DNA of 64,000 bases from Dryobates pubescens (taxonomy: Eukaryota > Chordata > Aves > Piciformes > Picidae), in NCBI RefSeq assembly GCF_014839835.1, contig NC_071617.1, positions 40,887,652 through 40,951,651 on the forward strand, read 5' to 3'. The notes beneath the pieces were generated by a model that made no database searches, was not told the DNA's origin, and was given only the letters and a program-made list of their open reading frames with translations. Of this stretch, positions 22,479 to 33,911 are shown piece by piece. The translations under genes were made by a program, and so were the position numbers. The stretch's first letter is position 1, and each line of letters opens with the position of its first letter.

Positions 22479-22484
22479 AATAAA
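22479..22484 (+). terminator. MAD2L1BP: Possible proximal MAD2L1BP polyadenylation signal
   Basis: AATAAA lies about 590 nt past the stop and could give a shorter 3' UTR. Confidence 0.4.
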
Positions 22485-23591
22485 AGGAAGCAGCTTCTGC
22501 TCTCTTCAGAGGAAGCTAGGACTCCTGCCCCAACAGGCTGGTGTTTTGTTGTTTTAAGTGAGAATGAAGTTTGTTTCTTGTTTATTTTAGATCTTCAAAG
22601 TCATAGATTCTAAATGTTTCTGAAATATGAAAGAGTTGTGGGCAGTATGATCAAGTTCACTATTTTTTACTATTTTTACCTGTCAAATTTCTGTTCCAAG
22701 TTAGAATGTGTTGCCTGCAAGCAGAACTCGAGCCTTTCTGACCTGGTGTCTAGTGCAGAATGGGACAGGGAGGGAAGGAAACCTTCAGAGTGTGGCGTCT
22801 TGGAGCTAAATATCTACTGGAGTTGTCTTCAGTCAGCTGTGTATGTATCTCTGATACAATGAGCTTAACAGCTCCAAAGACCTCCATCTTACCTGAAGAG
22901 AAACTTGAGCCTACTAGTAGCACAGTTGCTTGCAGTTTCTTGCTAGCAAAAAAATGCATGATGGGATGGGTGGTAAAAATCCTTTGAAAAAAGGCTAAAG
23001 GCTGAAGTAACACTTCTACAATTAGTGCATATTTTTACTTTGATCTTTTAGAATGGAACAAGGTTCTAGAACTAGGAGAAATTGATACTTTTGAGCTTGC
23101 AGAACACAAATGCTGTCTCTGAGGGATCAGTTTGTAACCATTTATAACACGTAGTAACTGCTAAAGGCTAGCTTAAGGCAAAAGAACTGCTAAAATGAAG
23201 AAAACTGCCTGATGTGCAGCTGCCCGCTTGAATATGTAATTGCAGGTCTCTTGAGTTAAACATAATTTGAATGTAGGAGTGTTGGTGCTCAGGAGATCAA
23301 AACTCTTCACACTTTCACCAAAGGTGCTTGTAATGCATATTTAAGAATGCTAACACTCAAGTATTTAATGAACCTTTTGAACAGGAGCCTTAGTTCTGAT
23401 GATCAAAGGTCTGGTTCCCTTCTACTCCGAGTGCAATGATACTGCATTAAACTGTTTACATATTGTGTTATACTTGAAATATGAATGCAGCAATTATATG
23501 GTGCTGGGAAAGAAAGAAGACAAGATGCCTTTTTCCTCTTTTATTAAAAGATTCAGAGCTTGATTAAGAAGTTTTGTACTATAATCATCAC

Positions 23592-23597
23592 AATAAA
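23592..23597 (+). terminator. MAD2L1BP: Possible distal MAD2L1BP polyadenylation signal
   Basis: AATAAA lies 1.7 kb after the stop and only 108 bp short of the EPHX1-like stop codon on the other strand. Use of this site would make the two mRNAs meet or overlap at their 3' ends. Confidence 0.4.
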
Positions 23598-23627
23598 ATG
23601 CTGCCTGAAGTACGTGATTACATGGGA

Positions 23628-23633
23628 TTTATT
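23628..23633 (-). terminator. EPHX1-like polyadenylation signal
   Basis: AATAAA on the minus strand, 72 bp past the epoxide hydrolase stop codon. A second minus-strand AATAAA lies further on near 23541. Confidence 0.6.
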
Positions 23634-23704
23634 TAATCCCTTAAAGGTTCTGCTGGTGGCAGAAAGACTTGCTTGCATTCTCTGTGGGCATCTTAACCAC
23701 AGGT

Positions 23705-23906
23705 TCACAGCTTTTCCACCTTTCTGACAAAGTGAATGATGTCTTCTGCCAGAAGCCTTGGTTCCTCAAAAGCAGCAAAATGCCCTCCACGTGGCATGTA
23801 AGAGTATGTGATGATGTTTCTGAAGATCTTCTTTGCCCAGACAGGTGGGGTGTGCATTATCTCCTGAGGAAAAGCTGCAATCCCTGTTGGAACGTGTACT
23901 CCAATC
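23705..23906 (-). CDS. EPHX1: EPHX1-like last exon (catalytic His)
   Basis: Acceptor is aatgtcttccag. Encodes [40 protein letters not shown] and ends VRKVEKL with TGA at 23707-23705. Confidence 0.96.
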
Positions 23907-26900
23907 CTGGAAGACATTATTTAACTGCATTTTTGCGAGAAGTCCTGGGGAAAGTCTATCAAATAAAACCCTTCTGACTCTTAACTGCTACAGTCAACTG
24001 GAAAAGGCTCACCACAGCAACCCTTTTTGTGATCTGTGCTCTACTGAAGAGCTTCACTTGTATTTGGATCTCTTTGAGTTTAAGAATGTTACACCCAAAA
24101 ATATGTGAAGCAGAGCCAACTTTGCACACAGTACAATCTTGAAGTGCTTTAGATGTTTAAGCTTACCTTGTTTTGTAGCTGTGTGGGAAGGTGCCACACC
24201 TCTTTCAGAGTACAAAACCAAAATGAGCCAGCTCGTGTTTACTTTGGAATGTATGCTACCAGCATAGCAAAAGAATCTTAAGAGGAAAGGTAAACTGGTT
24301 TGGTTGACAAAGAAAAGCTCTCCTTTTTGTTTGTAGTATTGCTCACTTGGAGAATTCTGCTCAGCAGTATCTTCCTGGTCAGCCTCTCTTATACTCCCCT
24401 TAAAGCCAGCAGCTTGGTTTCAATTACCCCTCTCCAAATTTCTTCCAAGCTTGTGCTTAACACTTGTAGTTCTTTGTCCACCAGTAAGCCAAACCATTCC
24501 TAAGTCAGTTGGAGCCTCTCTTGGAGATGTTCATGATTTTGTTTGATTTCTTACTGAACTAAGGCATAGATCACATTTGTTTGGTGAGTAAATATATTTA
24601 CTCACCAGACTTGAATATAGTTCACATCTTCCTCATTCTTTGCCACGAGTTGCCTTGTGTGAATTACAAGTTCAAAGCAAAATGATAACTGTGTTTATCA
24701 AAACCCCCCACTGAAAGCTCCGAGTTTTAAATTATGGAGTTAAATTTGCTGTTGTAAGTTTGTACAGGCAGTTGTGATCCAGTCTCATTTGCAAATCAGT
24801 GTTGCATCTGCTACTTCATTACCTGGCATCAGTAGATAGACCAGGGTCCTTGGAGATGTTCTCCTTGTAGTAGCGCATTGAGGACACAATGGAGGCTGTC
24901 ACCCAATATATCATCACATTAGTCAAAAGCTCATCAAGAGTGTATTTGCTGTTGAGAGAGAGAAAGATAAAGACATTTCACTGAAAGCTGTTCCTCAGTA
25001 CATTGTTATGCTCATGCCCTAAAGAAGAGTTGTTCTTCACTAGTTTTCAAGCAGCAAATCAATCTCCACCTGTGTGCCTAGAAGGAAACTGCCTGCTGCT
25101 GAAGCAGTAGCTTGCAGGTGCCCTGTTACAAGGTAAACCTACTAATGAGCAATCTTTCATTCTTAAAATTCAGCTTTGACTACCTGGTGTTTTACTGAGC
25201 TCCTCATTGCTTATCATCACTCATTGTTTTAATGAGTTTTGATGGAAGCTCTTCTGTTTTCTTACCTTTCCAAGCCCCCATTTTCTTTATGCAGAAATGA
25301 TTTATCTGTCCAGGTAGAGAATTTCTCCAAGATATATGCAGCAAGTCCCACAGGAGAGTCATTCACTCCACAGCCTAATTCAGGAGAGGAATGGGAGAGC
25401 TATTGAAGTTGCCCAGCAGTGCAACTGGAGATGAGCATTTTTCTGGGCTGTAAGCTGCCCCTAAACCTGTCTGCAACAGCCATGGGTTAGATGCTCAGAC
25501 ATGCCAGTCTTTTTGGCATCTTATTAATCATTCAACCTGTACTACAGCTTGTGGTGAGTGAAAATCCATTAGCTTTGTTTTAAACCTGCCTAATGAGAAC
25601 TAAACTGATGATGTAGATATTTCCTGAGACTAAGTAGGGGGTATTTTTTTTCCCCTATTCATTTTCTCCAATTCACAGTTTTAGGGGGCTAAAAAAAATC
25701 CTTACTTCTCTCTTTTCAGGCTGAAGAGTCCTAGGCTATGTACAGTGCTTGTATGATAGCTACTTGATCTGGAACATGTCCAGAAGGGCAACAAAGCTGG
25801 GGAGGGGTTTGGAGCACAAGCTCTATGAGCAGAGGCTGAGGAGACCTTATTGCTGTCTACAATGCCCTGAAGGGAGGTTGTAGCCATGTGGGGATTGGTC
25901 TCTCCTCCCAGGCAACCAGTGACAGAACAAGAGGACACAGTCTCAGACTGTGCCAGGGGAGGTTTAGGCTGGATGTTAGGAAGAAGTTCTTCACAGGAAG
26001 AGTGATTGGCCATTGGAATGGGCTGCCCAGGGACGTGGTGGAGTTACTGTCACTGGAGGTGTTTAGGAAGAGACTGGATGGGGTGCTTGGTGCCATGGTT
26101 TAGTTGATTAGATAGTGCTGGGTGATAGGTTGGACTTGATCTCGAAGGTCTTTTCCAACCTGGTTAATTCTATTCTATTCTATTCAGTCTTCATTTTCAT
26201 CCCCTTTCTGTACCCTTATGAAACAGAAGGAACAGAGGTGCAACAGATTCACATGTCACAGGTTAGTGTGGTATGGCTTTTTCAGTCTTTTTTTGCTATC
26301 TTTAAGAATTTGTGAGATTCTTTTAAACTCTGAGCCAGCTAACATTTCAAAGCACTCTCCATGACCTGTGGATTCTTGCATATGGCAACAGCCAAACTTG
26401 AACCCATTGTGATTTTCATCCTTTACTTTAGTTGCTTTGAACTTTGTAGACACCAGGCCAGTTATCTTCAGGTTACACAAAACTCTGGATAGCTGTCAAA
26501 TTTTCACTTAACCATTAACTTTTATCTGTAGAAATATTAGGATCATGTTGAAATGTACAGGTGCCAGCACAGATGTTTGTGGTACTGCCCCTCCCCTGAA
26601 ACCTGCTTACTGTTAACTAGTTACTAATCCACGAACTTAATCCTTCTCTTAAGGCAAGAAGTTCTATACAGAGAGAGTGATTGCCCATTGGAATGGGCTG
26701 CCTGGGGAGGTGGTGGAGTCACCATCATTGGAGGTGTTCAGGAGGAGACTTGATGGGCTGCTTGGTGCCATGGGTTAGTTGTTTAGGTGGGTTGGATTGG
26801 TTGATGGGTTGGACGCGATGATCTTGAAGGTCTCTTCCAACCTGGTCTGGCCTGGTCTATTCTATTCTATTCTTCTGTATTTTAAGAACATTGGGTGAGG

Positions 26901-29900
26901 AGCCTCAACAAAACTATTTTTTTTTTTAAAATGAAATCTATTACATTACTGAATCCAAAGATCTTTGATTCTGCCAGAGCCAGAGAATGATTTCCCTGTG
27001 ATATTATCACTTGTAAATCAATTCTGCTCCTTAATTCTGATATTTTTCTGATTTGAGATTAAATATACTGATCCTAATTTTTCTGAGGCTACCTTCACTA
27101 TTTGGCTCTTAAAAAGCAAAACAACAACAAACCAACCCCTCCCTAGTATTTTGTTTGTCTCTCTTCATTCCTTTGGCATTGCAATTAGCTCAAGCAACAG
27201 ACTAGGCATTAATTGATGTTATAGTTTGAGTTTCTTCTTCAGACTCTGTATCTACTGTCCCCACCAACTGTGTCAAGAGTTCTGGCTGTTCAGTTGTTAG
27301 TGCTGTGTCTGCCTTTGTGCAAGTTTCACCTTGCATTTGGTTATCATATTTTTCTTGTTTTCACCCACATTTATTTCCAGAAGCTTCAAGTTTGGGACCC
27401 TGTGCTTTATTTCAAGATGCTTTTTGCAAAGCATTTCTTTCCTCAAAAGCAGCAGCATGCCATTTAAAAGAGTTTTGGAAAATGGTGTTGAAGTCTTCAT
27501 CTTATTTCTAAGCTGTTCCTTTGAACTTTCTTTTACAGGGCCATCAGACTTTGGATGTTACCTTGCCCTTCAGTCACCAGAGCTCTGCTTCTCAAACACA
27601 GTTGGCCTTTGTTCAGCTAAAAGTTTTTATAGACCGTAAGCAGTTAGTATACAAAACGCGTAACGATGCAGAGAAGGTTCATTACCTGCAGTGTCTGGTT
27701 TGGTGGCTTGGATGTGTAAGTATCCAGACTCTTGCAGAATTTGGTAAAAATTCTTCTGGATAAAAGGGTACATACGTCGAACATCTTCCCTAGTGAAGCC
27801 TACAAGCCATGGCACATAAGCCCCGACCAGTACAGAAAGCATATTCCTGAGACCTCCAAGGCCAGTGAAGACGAGATTCAGATGAAGCCCTTTCACAGAT
27901 CTACAATGGAGTCAACGAATAAAAGGTTAAATTAAGTGAGTTTTCTGTCAAAACCTTTTCCAGAAAATCAGTCTGACTGGGGCTGTGATAGAAGCATTTC
28001 ACTGAGCCAGATACATAAAGCCTTTCAGGTTGATCATGATATAAAAGCAAACTAAAGTATGGGAGTTAGAAATGATGCAGCTGGTCCCATCTCTGTCCAG
28101 CTCTGTTTCTGGTAGGATAGCATTAGGCACACAGTTTCTGGCTGGAGCATACCATGTTAGCAGCTCTGGCTGTTGATCTCGTGTTTGCTGTGCTGCAGGG
28201 AACAGGCTGCATTGGGTATTTTCTGAAAACCACAGAATTGCAGAATGTTAGGGGGTTGGAAGGGACCTTGAAATATCATCCAGTCCAATCCCCACTGCCA
28301 GAGCAGGATCACCTGTACCAGATCACATAGGAACACATCCCCAGGGGGATCGCAGGTGGCCATGGTACTCTGGGTGCTGTGAAACACAGCTGCAATCAGG
28401 AGCAACATACTGCTCGGTTCTGCGATCTTCAGTGCTCTGAGAGCTTTCCCAACTTATCTGTTCTCTGACCTAAGCATAGCTGTGGTGCTCACTAGTCATT
28501 AAATGCTAAACAATAAGCTGTGATGTCATCTTCTAAGGAATGTACTGTATTTCTTTTCTGATCCATCTCAACTCTGCATTTTAGAGAGAAAAGTTCTGTA
28601 CTTTGTGGTACTATTCAGCTGCTGAAAGGCTGAACTTCTTCCTTCCTCCTGCCCCTGCTGATTTTCAGGTTATCTCCTTCCTGATTTTGCATGATGATCT
28701 ATCACCTTGAGGTCTCAGATCAAAATGCAGCAGAGTTTACATTCACAGCTAGCGAAAGAGAAGCCAAACAGCACCAACATTCAGTAAGAACCGCACCGAT
28801 ATCAATGCAAAGTGTATGAATATAGTTGAATGCAGAGGGGTGGGAATGCCACAGGGGGAAACAAAAGGGATGAGGGGCAGAGCAACAAACAGAAGGCAGC
28901 ACAAGAACCTTGGGGCCAGAAGATAGGGTAAGAACTGAAGGCAGCTTTTCTGCACTGAATCCCTTTGCTACTCACTGTGGCAGCATTTGGGCCATGTTTG
29001 TGGTAATACGAGATCCCCAGTCTCCTCCCTGCAGGTAGTATTCCTTGAAGCCCAGTCTGTTCATCAGCTTGTGAAATATCCGAGCAGTTGCTATGGAGTC
29101 AAAGCCTGTAGATAATCAGAGGAGACCTGTTTGTCCTAGTGTTCACCCCCTGGCCAAAGATCATTGCCTACTACAGGCATGTAAACATGCTGCTGTGTGA
29201 AGCACAGTGGCTGTGCTGCTCTGTGTCACTCAAAAACACAAGATGAGAGAAATTCAGTGGAAAGCAAACCTCCACAGCCAGCCTCAGCCATGTGGGTGTT
29301 AGTACAGAGCAGCTACATTCACAAATTCCTGGGGGCCTGGAGACAGCTGTAGTGTTACTTCAAAATCCCTGTGAGTCCAACAGAGCCTTTCCAACCCTTA
29401 CCTTTCTGGTGTGGTGCCTCTGAGAAGCCATAGCCTGGAATGGATGGGCAGATGATCTCAAACACCACATCAGCTTCATTCAGGCCATGCCTAGCTGGCT
29501 CTGTGAGCAGGGGGATGATCTTGTAGAACTCGTAGAAGGAGCCAGGCCAGCCATGGACCATCAGCAGAGGCTTAACAGCTCGGCCATGAGGGACGTAGGA
29601 GGGCTTCACATGGATAAAATGGATATCAATCCCTGCCACATATCCAAGAAAGATAAATTAAAGCTCTGGTTCCATCACAGTTTCTGGGTTGAACTCCAAA
29701 GAAGGAGGGTGTAAAAAATTTAACTAGCATTCACAGCAGAAGTTACACAATCAACCCATGGCAAGAAGATGCCTAGCTTACAGGAGATGCCTGGTATTCT
29801 AAGTGTCTCATCTTTTACATACACAGGCATTGATCCCAGACCCAGATATCTCTCAGGAGACTGAGCATTTGTATACTGAGAACCTGGTCTCACAGTATTT

Positions 29901-32900
29901 AGTAGAGCTGCACTTAAATGAATAGCATCATGCAGGTAGGGCACATATGAAAACGTGACGAAGCTGCAAAAGATGTGGGTGATAAAAAGAAACATGAAGT
30001 AGTTAAGTGCAAGAAAGAAGTTTAACTTCTACAAGTGCAAGAAGGAAGATCACTTATCCAAAGTCTGGCTAACCTCACCTGGCTAAACTGGGGTGGTTGG
30101 TATTCTATCTTCAGAATCTGGGTAAACTTTGCATTTTTCTAAGGTGGCTTCAAGCCAATAGCAGAAGAAAACTGCATCATTAGAACAGGTTCAGAGGCAG
30201 ATGAAGTCCATCTTGAAGCAGACCTAATCTTATTGCCACTTTGTAATGCTCATAATCTGTAGAAGGTTATTAATAATATAGCCGCAGGTCCTGCCTGACC
30301 AACCTGATCTCCTTCTATGATCAGGTGACTGCCTGGTGGATGTGGGGAGGCCTGTGGATGTAGTCTACCTGGACCTCAGCAAGGCCTTTGACACCGTTCC
30401 CCATAGCAAACTCCTGGCCAAGCTGTCAGCCCATGGCTTGGATGGGAGCACACTGCGATGGGTTAGGAACTGGCTGGAGGGCCGAGCCCAGAGAGCGGTG
30501 GTGAATGGTGCCACATCCAGCTGGCAGCCAGTCACCAGTGGTGTGCCCCAGGGATCAGTACTGGGCCCCATGCTCTTTAACATCTTTATTGATGATCTGG
30601 ACGAGGACATTGAGTCCATCATCAGTAAATTTGCTGACGACACCAAGCTGGGGGCAGGAGTTGATCTGCTGGAGGGTAGAGAGGCTCTGCAGAGGGACCT
30701 CGACAGGCTGGACAGATGGGCAGAGTCCAACGGCATGAGATTTAACACATCCAAGTGCCGGGTTCTGCACATTGGCCACAGCAACCCCATGCAGTGCTAC
30801 AGGCTGGGGTCAGAGTGGCTGGAGAGCAGTCAGGCTGAGAGGGACCTGGGGGTGCTGGTCGACGGTAGACTGAACATGAGCCTGCAGTGTGCCAAGGCAG
30901 CAAAGAGGGCCAATGGCATCCTGGCCTGCATCAGGAACAGTGTGGCCAGCAGGAGCAGGGAGGTCATTCTGCCCCTGTACACTGCACTGGTTAGGCCGCA
31001 CCTCGAGTACTGTGTCCAGTTCTGGGCCCCTCAGTTTAGGAAGGAGGTTGACTTGCTGGAACGAGTCCAGAGAAGAGCAACAAAGTTGGTGAGGGGTTTG
31101 GAACATAAGCCCTACGAGGAGAGGCTGAGGGAGCTGGGGGTGCTTAGCCTGGAGAAGAGGAGGCTCAGGGGTGACCTTATTACTCTCTACAACTACCTGA
31201 AGGGAGGTTGTAGACAGACGGATGTTGGTCTCTTCTCCCAGGCAAGCAGTACCAGAACAAGAGGACACAGTCTCAGGCTGCGCCAGGGGAGGTTCAGGCT
31301 GGATGTTAGAAAAAAGTTCTATACAGAGAGAGTGATTGCCCATTGGAATGGGCTGCCTGGGGAGGTGGTGGAGTCGCCATCACTGGAGGTTTTTAGGAGA
31401 AGACTTGACAGGGTGCTTGGTGCCGTGGGTTAGTTGCTTGGGCGGTGTTGGATTGGTTGATGGGTTGGACACGATGATCTTGAAGGTCTCTTCCAACCTG
31501 GTTTATTCTATGTATTCTATGTATATTTCATTCCTTTCACTAAGCTGTTGTACATGCTGTTGTCTTAAATATTGTAACCTCTAAAATCCCCCCGTCTCTC
31601 AGTGTGTTTCACAGTGAGACCTGCTCAAGCTACAGAGACCACCTCACCTTCAATGGTGGTTTGGAAATGGGGGTATTTGTTCAGGACTTCCACTTGCTTG
31701 CGCCAGTCGAACTGGTTCCTCCAGTAGGCCACCACCTTCTGCAGGTAGTTGGAGTTGAAGCCGTAATCGAAGGCAGCTCCTTCCAGCGGCTGTGCGTAGC
31801 GGGCCTGCTCCAGGCGACGGTGCAGGTCCTGTGGGGAAGAGACCTTCTTGTGAAGGCTGGCCAGCTGCCCTATGCCAGAGCGGGCATGGATGGGCTCTCC
31901 TGACTCTGGTGGCTTTAGTGTTGCTCTCCGGGACACCACGAGTCCTACCGAAGCAGCGCCGTACTCCGCATGACCTCCTGGGTCATTTATATAGGGAATA
32001 TATTTTTCTACATGTTACCAGTTCCCCTATGGCACCCAGCGGTATTGGGTCCTACAGCCGCTGTGTGCTAGTTGGCCAGGTCATTACGGACAGACATGTA
32101 GGAACAGAGGTGCTGTGATTCAGTCAAGACCCCATCCCTCCTCACCCTTCTAGCCCTCTCTATGGAAGCCCTTCAGTCCTGCCCCACTGGTGCCACTGCT
32201 GTCCAGGTGTCCTCCCACCACCCTACTCCACCATTCATAGCCCCACTGTCCAAGTCTGCTGCTTAAAGTGTGTCCTTTCTGCAGGAGCAGCCCCAGGCTC
32301 CATGGAGGGCTTGTGGTCTCAGAAAGTCTTTATGGTAGACTGCAATGAATCTGAACTCAAATCCTATTCATAAAGGGTGGTGAGCAGGTGCTTGGTGCCA
32401 TGGTTTAGTCGATTAGATAGCGTTGGGTGACAGGTTGGACTCAAGGATCTCAAAGGCCTTTTCCAACCTGCTTAATTCTATTCTATTCTATTCTATTCTA
32501 TTCTATTCTATTCTACTCTATTCTGTTCTACTTAATGTAGCTAGGCAGCTGTACTGGCATATATAAGTGCATTGCTGTCACCTTGATGACAGCATCAAGA
32601 TGTCACCTCAAAGCAGTAAGGTGGGTGATAGACTGGCTCCACGTTGCTGCTTTTTCCCTCTCCTTACATCCCAGCCACCAGTACCTCGATCTCTTTGTCA
32701 GATGTTTCAATCTTGAAGGGACGGATACTTTCATCTTCTTTCCCTTTTAGGGGTCTTTCACCTGAGCCCCACCATCCATCGCCCATCTCAATAGTCTTGA
32801 TCTTGTGTCTAGACCTCAGCCAGTAAAGCAGGATACCTCCAATCCCCAGGGCAGCCACAGGGATCAGGACTGCATTCTTCTGAGAATATTCAAAAGATCT

Positions 32901-33911
32901 GGGAAAGCACAGAACTGTGTTCAACAACAGAAGAGTCAAGGGTACAGGGACTATTCTGAGGCTTGTATTCACATTGCTTGGGCCTGAGCTGTAACTAAAG
33001 CCTACACATCCCATGGAGCCAAGAGGGGCTGGGGGTTTCTGTTATTTTAGAATAGAAGAATAGAATAGAATAGAATAGAATAGAATAGAATAGAATAGAA
33101 TAGAATAGAATAGAATAGAATAGACCAGGTTGGAAAAGAAGATCACAGACAAGATCTGTGGCAGGGTTAAATCTTCTTAGGAGCATCAAGTGCTTGCTGA
33201 TCAGGATTAGGCTCCCTTGTCCCTCTCATTCTGAACCAGGGTGCCCTGTGGGACAAGGGTCAGCAGGTATAGGTAAATCTATATTAAGGCCTGTACTGGA
33301 GTGAATGGGACAGCTGCAGCTGGACTTCTCCAGGAATATATATAAAAACTGCACAAACAGAATAGGCTGAGGAATAGGAACAAAGACAAGGGTCTTCAGC
33401 TCATGGAGAGAGCTGAACATGCTGGAGGTGCCCCTCTTGCCAGTGTTTAATTCATAAGTCCCCTACAGATTCAATCATCTTTTAGGGAAACACTGGCCCT
33501 CCAATATGATGGGTAAGAGTCTCAACTTGCCTGACTGGTGCTCCTGTTTCTGTTCCAGATGGAAAGGACTCAGACTCTTGAGTTACGGTTGCTAAGTCAT
33601 CAGAGTCTATTGTAACAGACCTGTAGCATGTTTCAAAAGCACTGAAATGCTTGAGAAATTTGTCCTAAATGTAGCATAGCTTCCTGTTCCTCTGACCTCT
33701 GCCTCAAGCTCTTCAGCTTCCCTTAGAGATTAGTAGAGGTGTTTGGGGCTGCTGCAGGGGGCTGCAAGGGGACCGTCAATAAAGATTTGGTTGTTATTAT
33801 ACAGGGTAGAGAAGGGATTATGCTGTGCCCCAGCCAGGGTGCTAATGAGAAGTGAAAGCCTCAGCACAGAGCAGCTATTTCACTTACCTGATCTGGGATA
33901 AGATGTTCTCC
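23705..33911 (-). CDS. EPHX1: Microsomal epoxide hydrolase (EPHX1-like)
   Basis: ER-membrane alpha/beta hydrolase that converts epoxides to trans-diols. Exons in order: 33911-33888 (24 nt), 32898-32685, 31828-31648, 29632-29402, 29105-28976, 27900-27686, 25374-25266, 24948-24823 and 23906-23705. All junctions are GT-AG and keep phase. The protein shows an N-terminal hydrophobic anchor ([19 protein letters not shown]), [35 protein letters not shown], oxyanion-hole [29 protein letters not shown], nucleophile GGDWGS (human Asp226), RYYKEN (acid, human Glu404) and [11 protein letters not shown] (base His431). Human EPHX1 is 455 aa; about the same length is covered here. The initiator is not resolved: the anchor exon has no in-frame ATG. 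Human EPHX1 lies on 1q42, not beside MAD2L1BP, so this may be a paralogue; the symbol is provisional. Introns contain at least six CR1 pieces. Confidence 0.9.
24823..24948 (-). CDS. EPHX1: EPHX1-like exon (catalytic Glu)
   Basis: Acceptor is ctctctcaacag and donor is gtaatgaa. Encodes [20 protein letters not shown] and [15 protein letters not shown]; the Glu of YYKEN corresponds to human Glu404. Confidence 0.95.
25266..25374 (-). CDS. EPHX1: EPHX1-like exon ([18 protein letters not shown])
   Basis: Acceptor is tcctgaattag and donor is gtaagaaa. Encodes [20 protein letters not shown] and ENGGLE. It has no start codon of its own. Confidence 0.95.
25760..26187 (+). repeat. CR1 LINE 3' fragment with TATTC tail (EPHX1-like intron)
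   Basis: Sense CR1: [36 protein letters not shown], then GGTTGGACTTGATC and a short (TATTC)n tail at about 26167-26187. Confidence 0.92.
26652..26875 (+). repeat. CR1 LINE 3' fragment (EPHX1-like intron)
   Basis: Sense CR1 3' end starting at GCAAGAAGTTCTATACAGAG and ending GGCCTGGTCTATTCTATTC. It is close in sequence to the 3' end of the long copy at 30283-31522, so of similar age. Confidence 0.92.
27686..27900 (-). CDS. EPHX1: EPHX1-like exon (lid region)
   Basis: Acceptor is ctccattgtag and donor is gtaatgaa. Encodes [14 protein letters not shown] through [16 protein letters not shown], matching human ESGYMHIQCTKPDTVG. Confidence 0.95.
28228..28350 (-). repeat. CR1 LINE 3' end, antisense (EPHX1-like intron)
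   Basis: ACCACAGAATTGCAGAATG, GGGGTTGGAAGGGACCTTG and CCAGTCCAATCCCC form the inverted 3' end of an older CR1 subfamily of chicken type. Confidence 0.85.
28976..29105 (-). CDS. EPHX1: EPHX1-like exon (nucleophile elbow)
   Basis: Acceptor is gattatctacag and donor is gtgagtag. Encodes [19 protein letters not shown] and [19 protein letters not shown], containing the catalytic Asp. Confidence 0.95.
29402..29632 (-). CDS. EPHX1: EPHX1-like exon (HGWPG oxyanion hole)
   Basis: Acceptor is atatgtggcag and donor is gtaagggt. Encodes [32 protein letters not shown] and [17 protein letters not shown]. Confidence 0.97.
30283..31522 (+). mobile_element. CR1 LINE, 5'-truncated, long open RT frame
   Basis: LINE of the CR1 clade in the intron between the two EPHX1-like exons at 31648-31828 and 29402-29632, inserted opposite to the gene. 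An uninterrupted frame (30336-31433, 365 codons from the first Met) covers the reverse-transcriptase core: [30 protein letters not shown], the catalytic [10 protein letters not shown], then thumb and C-terminal segments to [12 protein letters not shown]. The 3' UTR follows with GATGATCTTGAAGGTCTCTT and a short ATTCTATGT tail. The 5' part of the RT, the endonuclease and ORF1 are missing, so it cannot move by itself. The intact frame and the near-match to 26652-26875 mark it as one of the youngest copies here. Confidence 0.95.
31648..31828 (-). CDS. EPHX1: EPHX1-like exon (YGFNSNYL)
   Basis: Acceptor is cttccccacag and donor is gtgaggtg. Encodes [35 protein letters not shown] and [14 protein letters not shown]. 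Confidence 0.95.
32384..32530 (+). repeat. CR1 LINE 3' end with (ATTCT)n tail
   Basis: Short 3' fragment beginning near GCTTGGTGCCATGGTTTAG, with GGTTGGACTCAAGG, followed by about 50 bp of ATTCT repeats (about 32476-32528). Confidence 0.9.
32685..32898 (-). CDS. EPHX1: EPHX1-like exon with membrane anchor
   Basis: Acceptor is gtgctttcccag and donor is gtactggt. Encodes the hydrophobic anchor, then [20 protein letters not shown] and [17 protein letters not shown]. The only early ATG (in AGAAGAATGCAG) is out of frame and hits a stop within four codons. Confidence 0.88.
33050..33145 (-). repeat. CR1 3' tail, antisense, with (TAGAA)n microsatellite
   Basis: (TAGAA)n over about 33051-33123 followed by ACCAGGTTGGAAAAG. 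Only the tail and the last bases of a CR1 remain, so the microsatellite is longer than the element it came from. Confidence 0.88.
33888..33911 (-). CDS. EPHX1: EPHX1-like candidate 24-nt upstream exon
   Basis: Acceptor is cctttcatag and donor is gtaagtg. Joined to the next exon it reads ..[17 protein letters not shown], open throughout, with the first base closing a codon from a further upstream exon (for example a split ATG). Alternatively it is 5' UTR only. Confidence 0.4.

Noticed and set aside
30336-31433. 365-codon open frame as a host protein-coding gene
   Set aside because: It is the reverse-transcriptase C-terminal part of a CR1 LINE, with FADD core and CR1 3' UTR.
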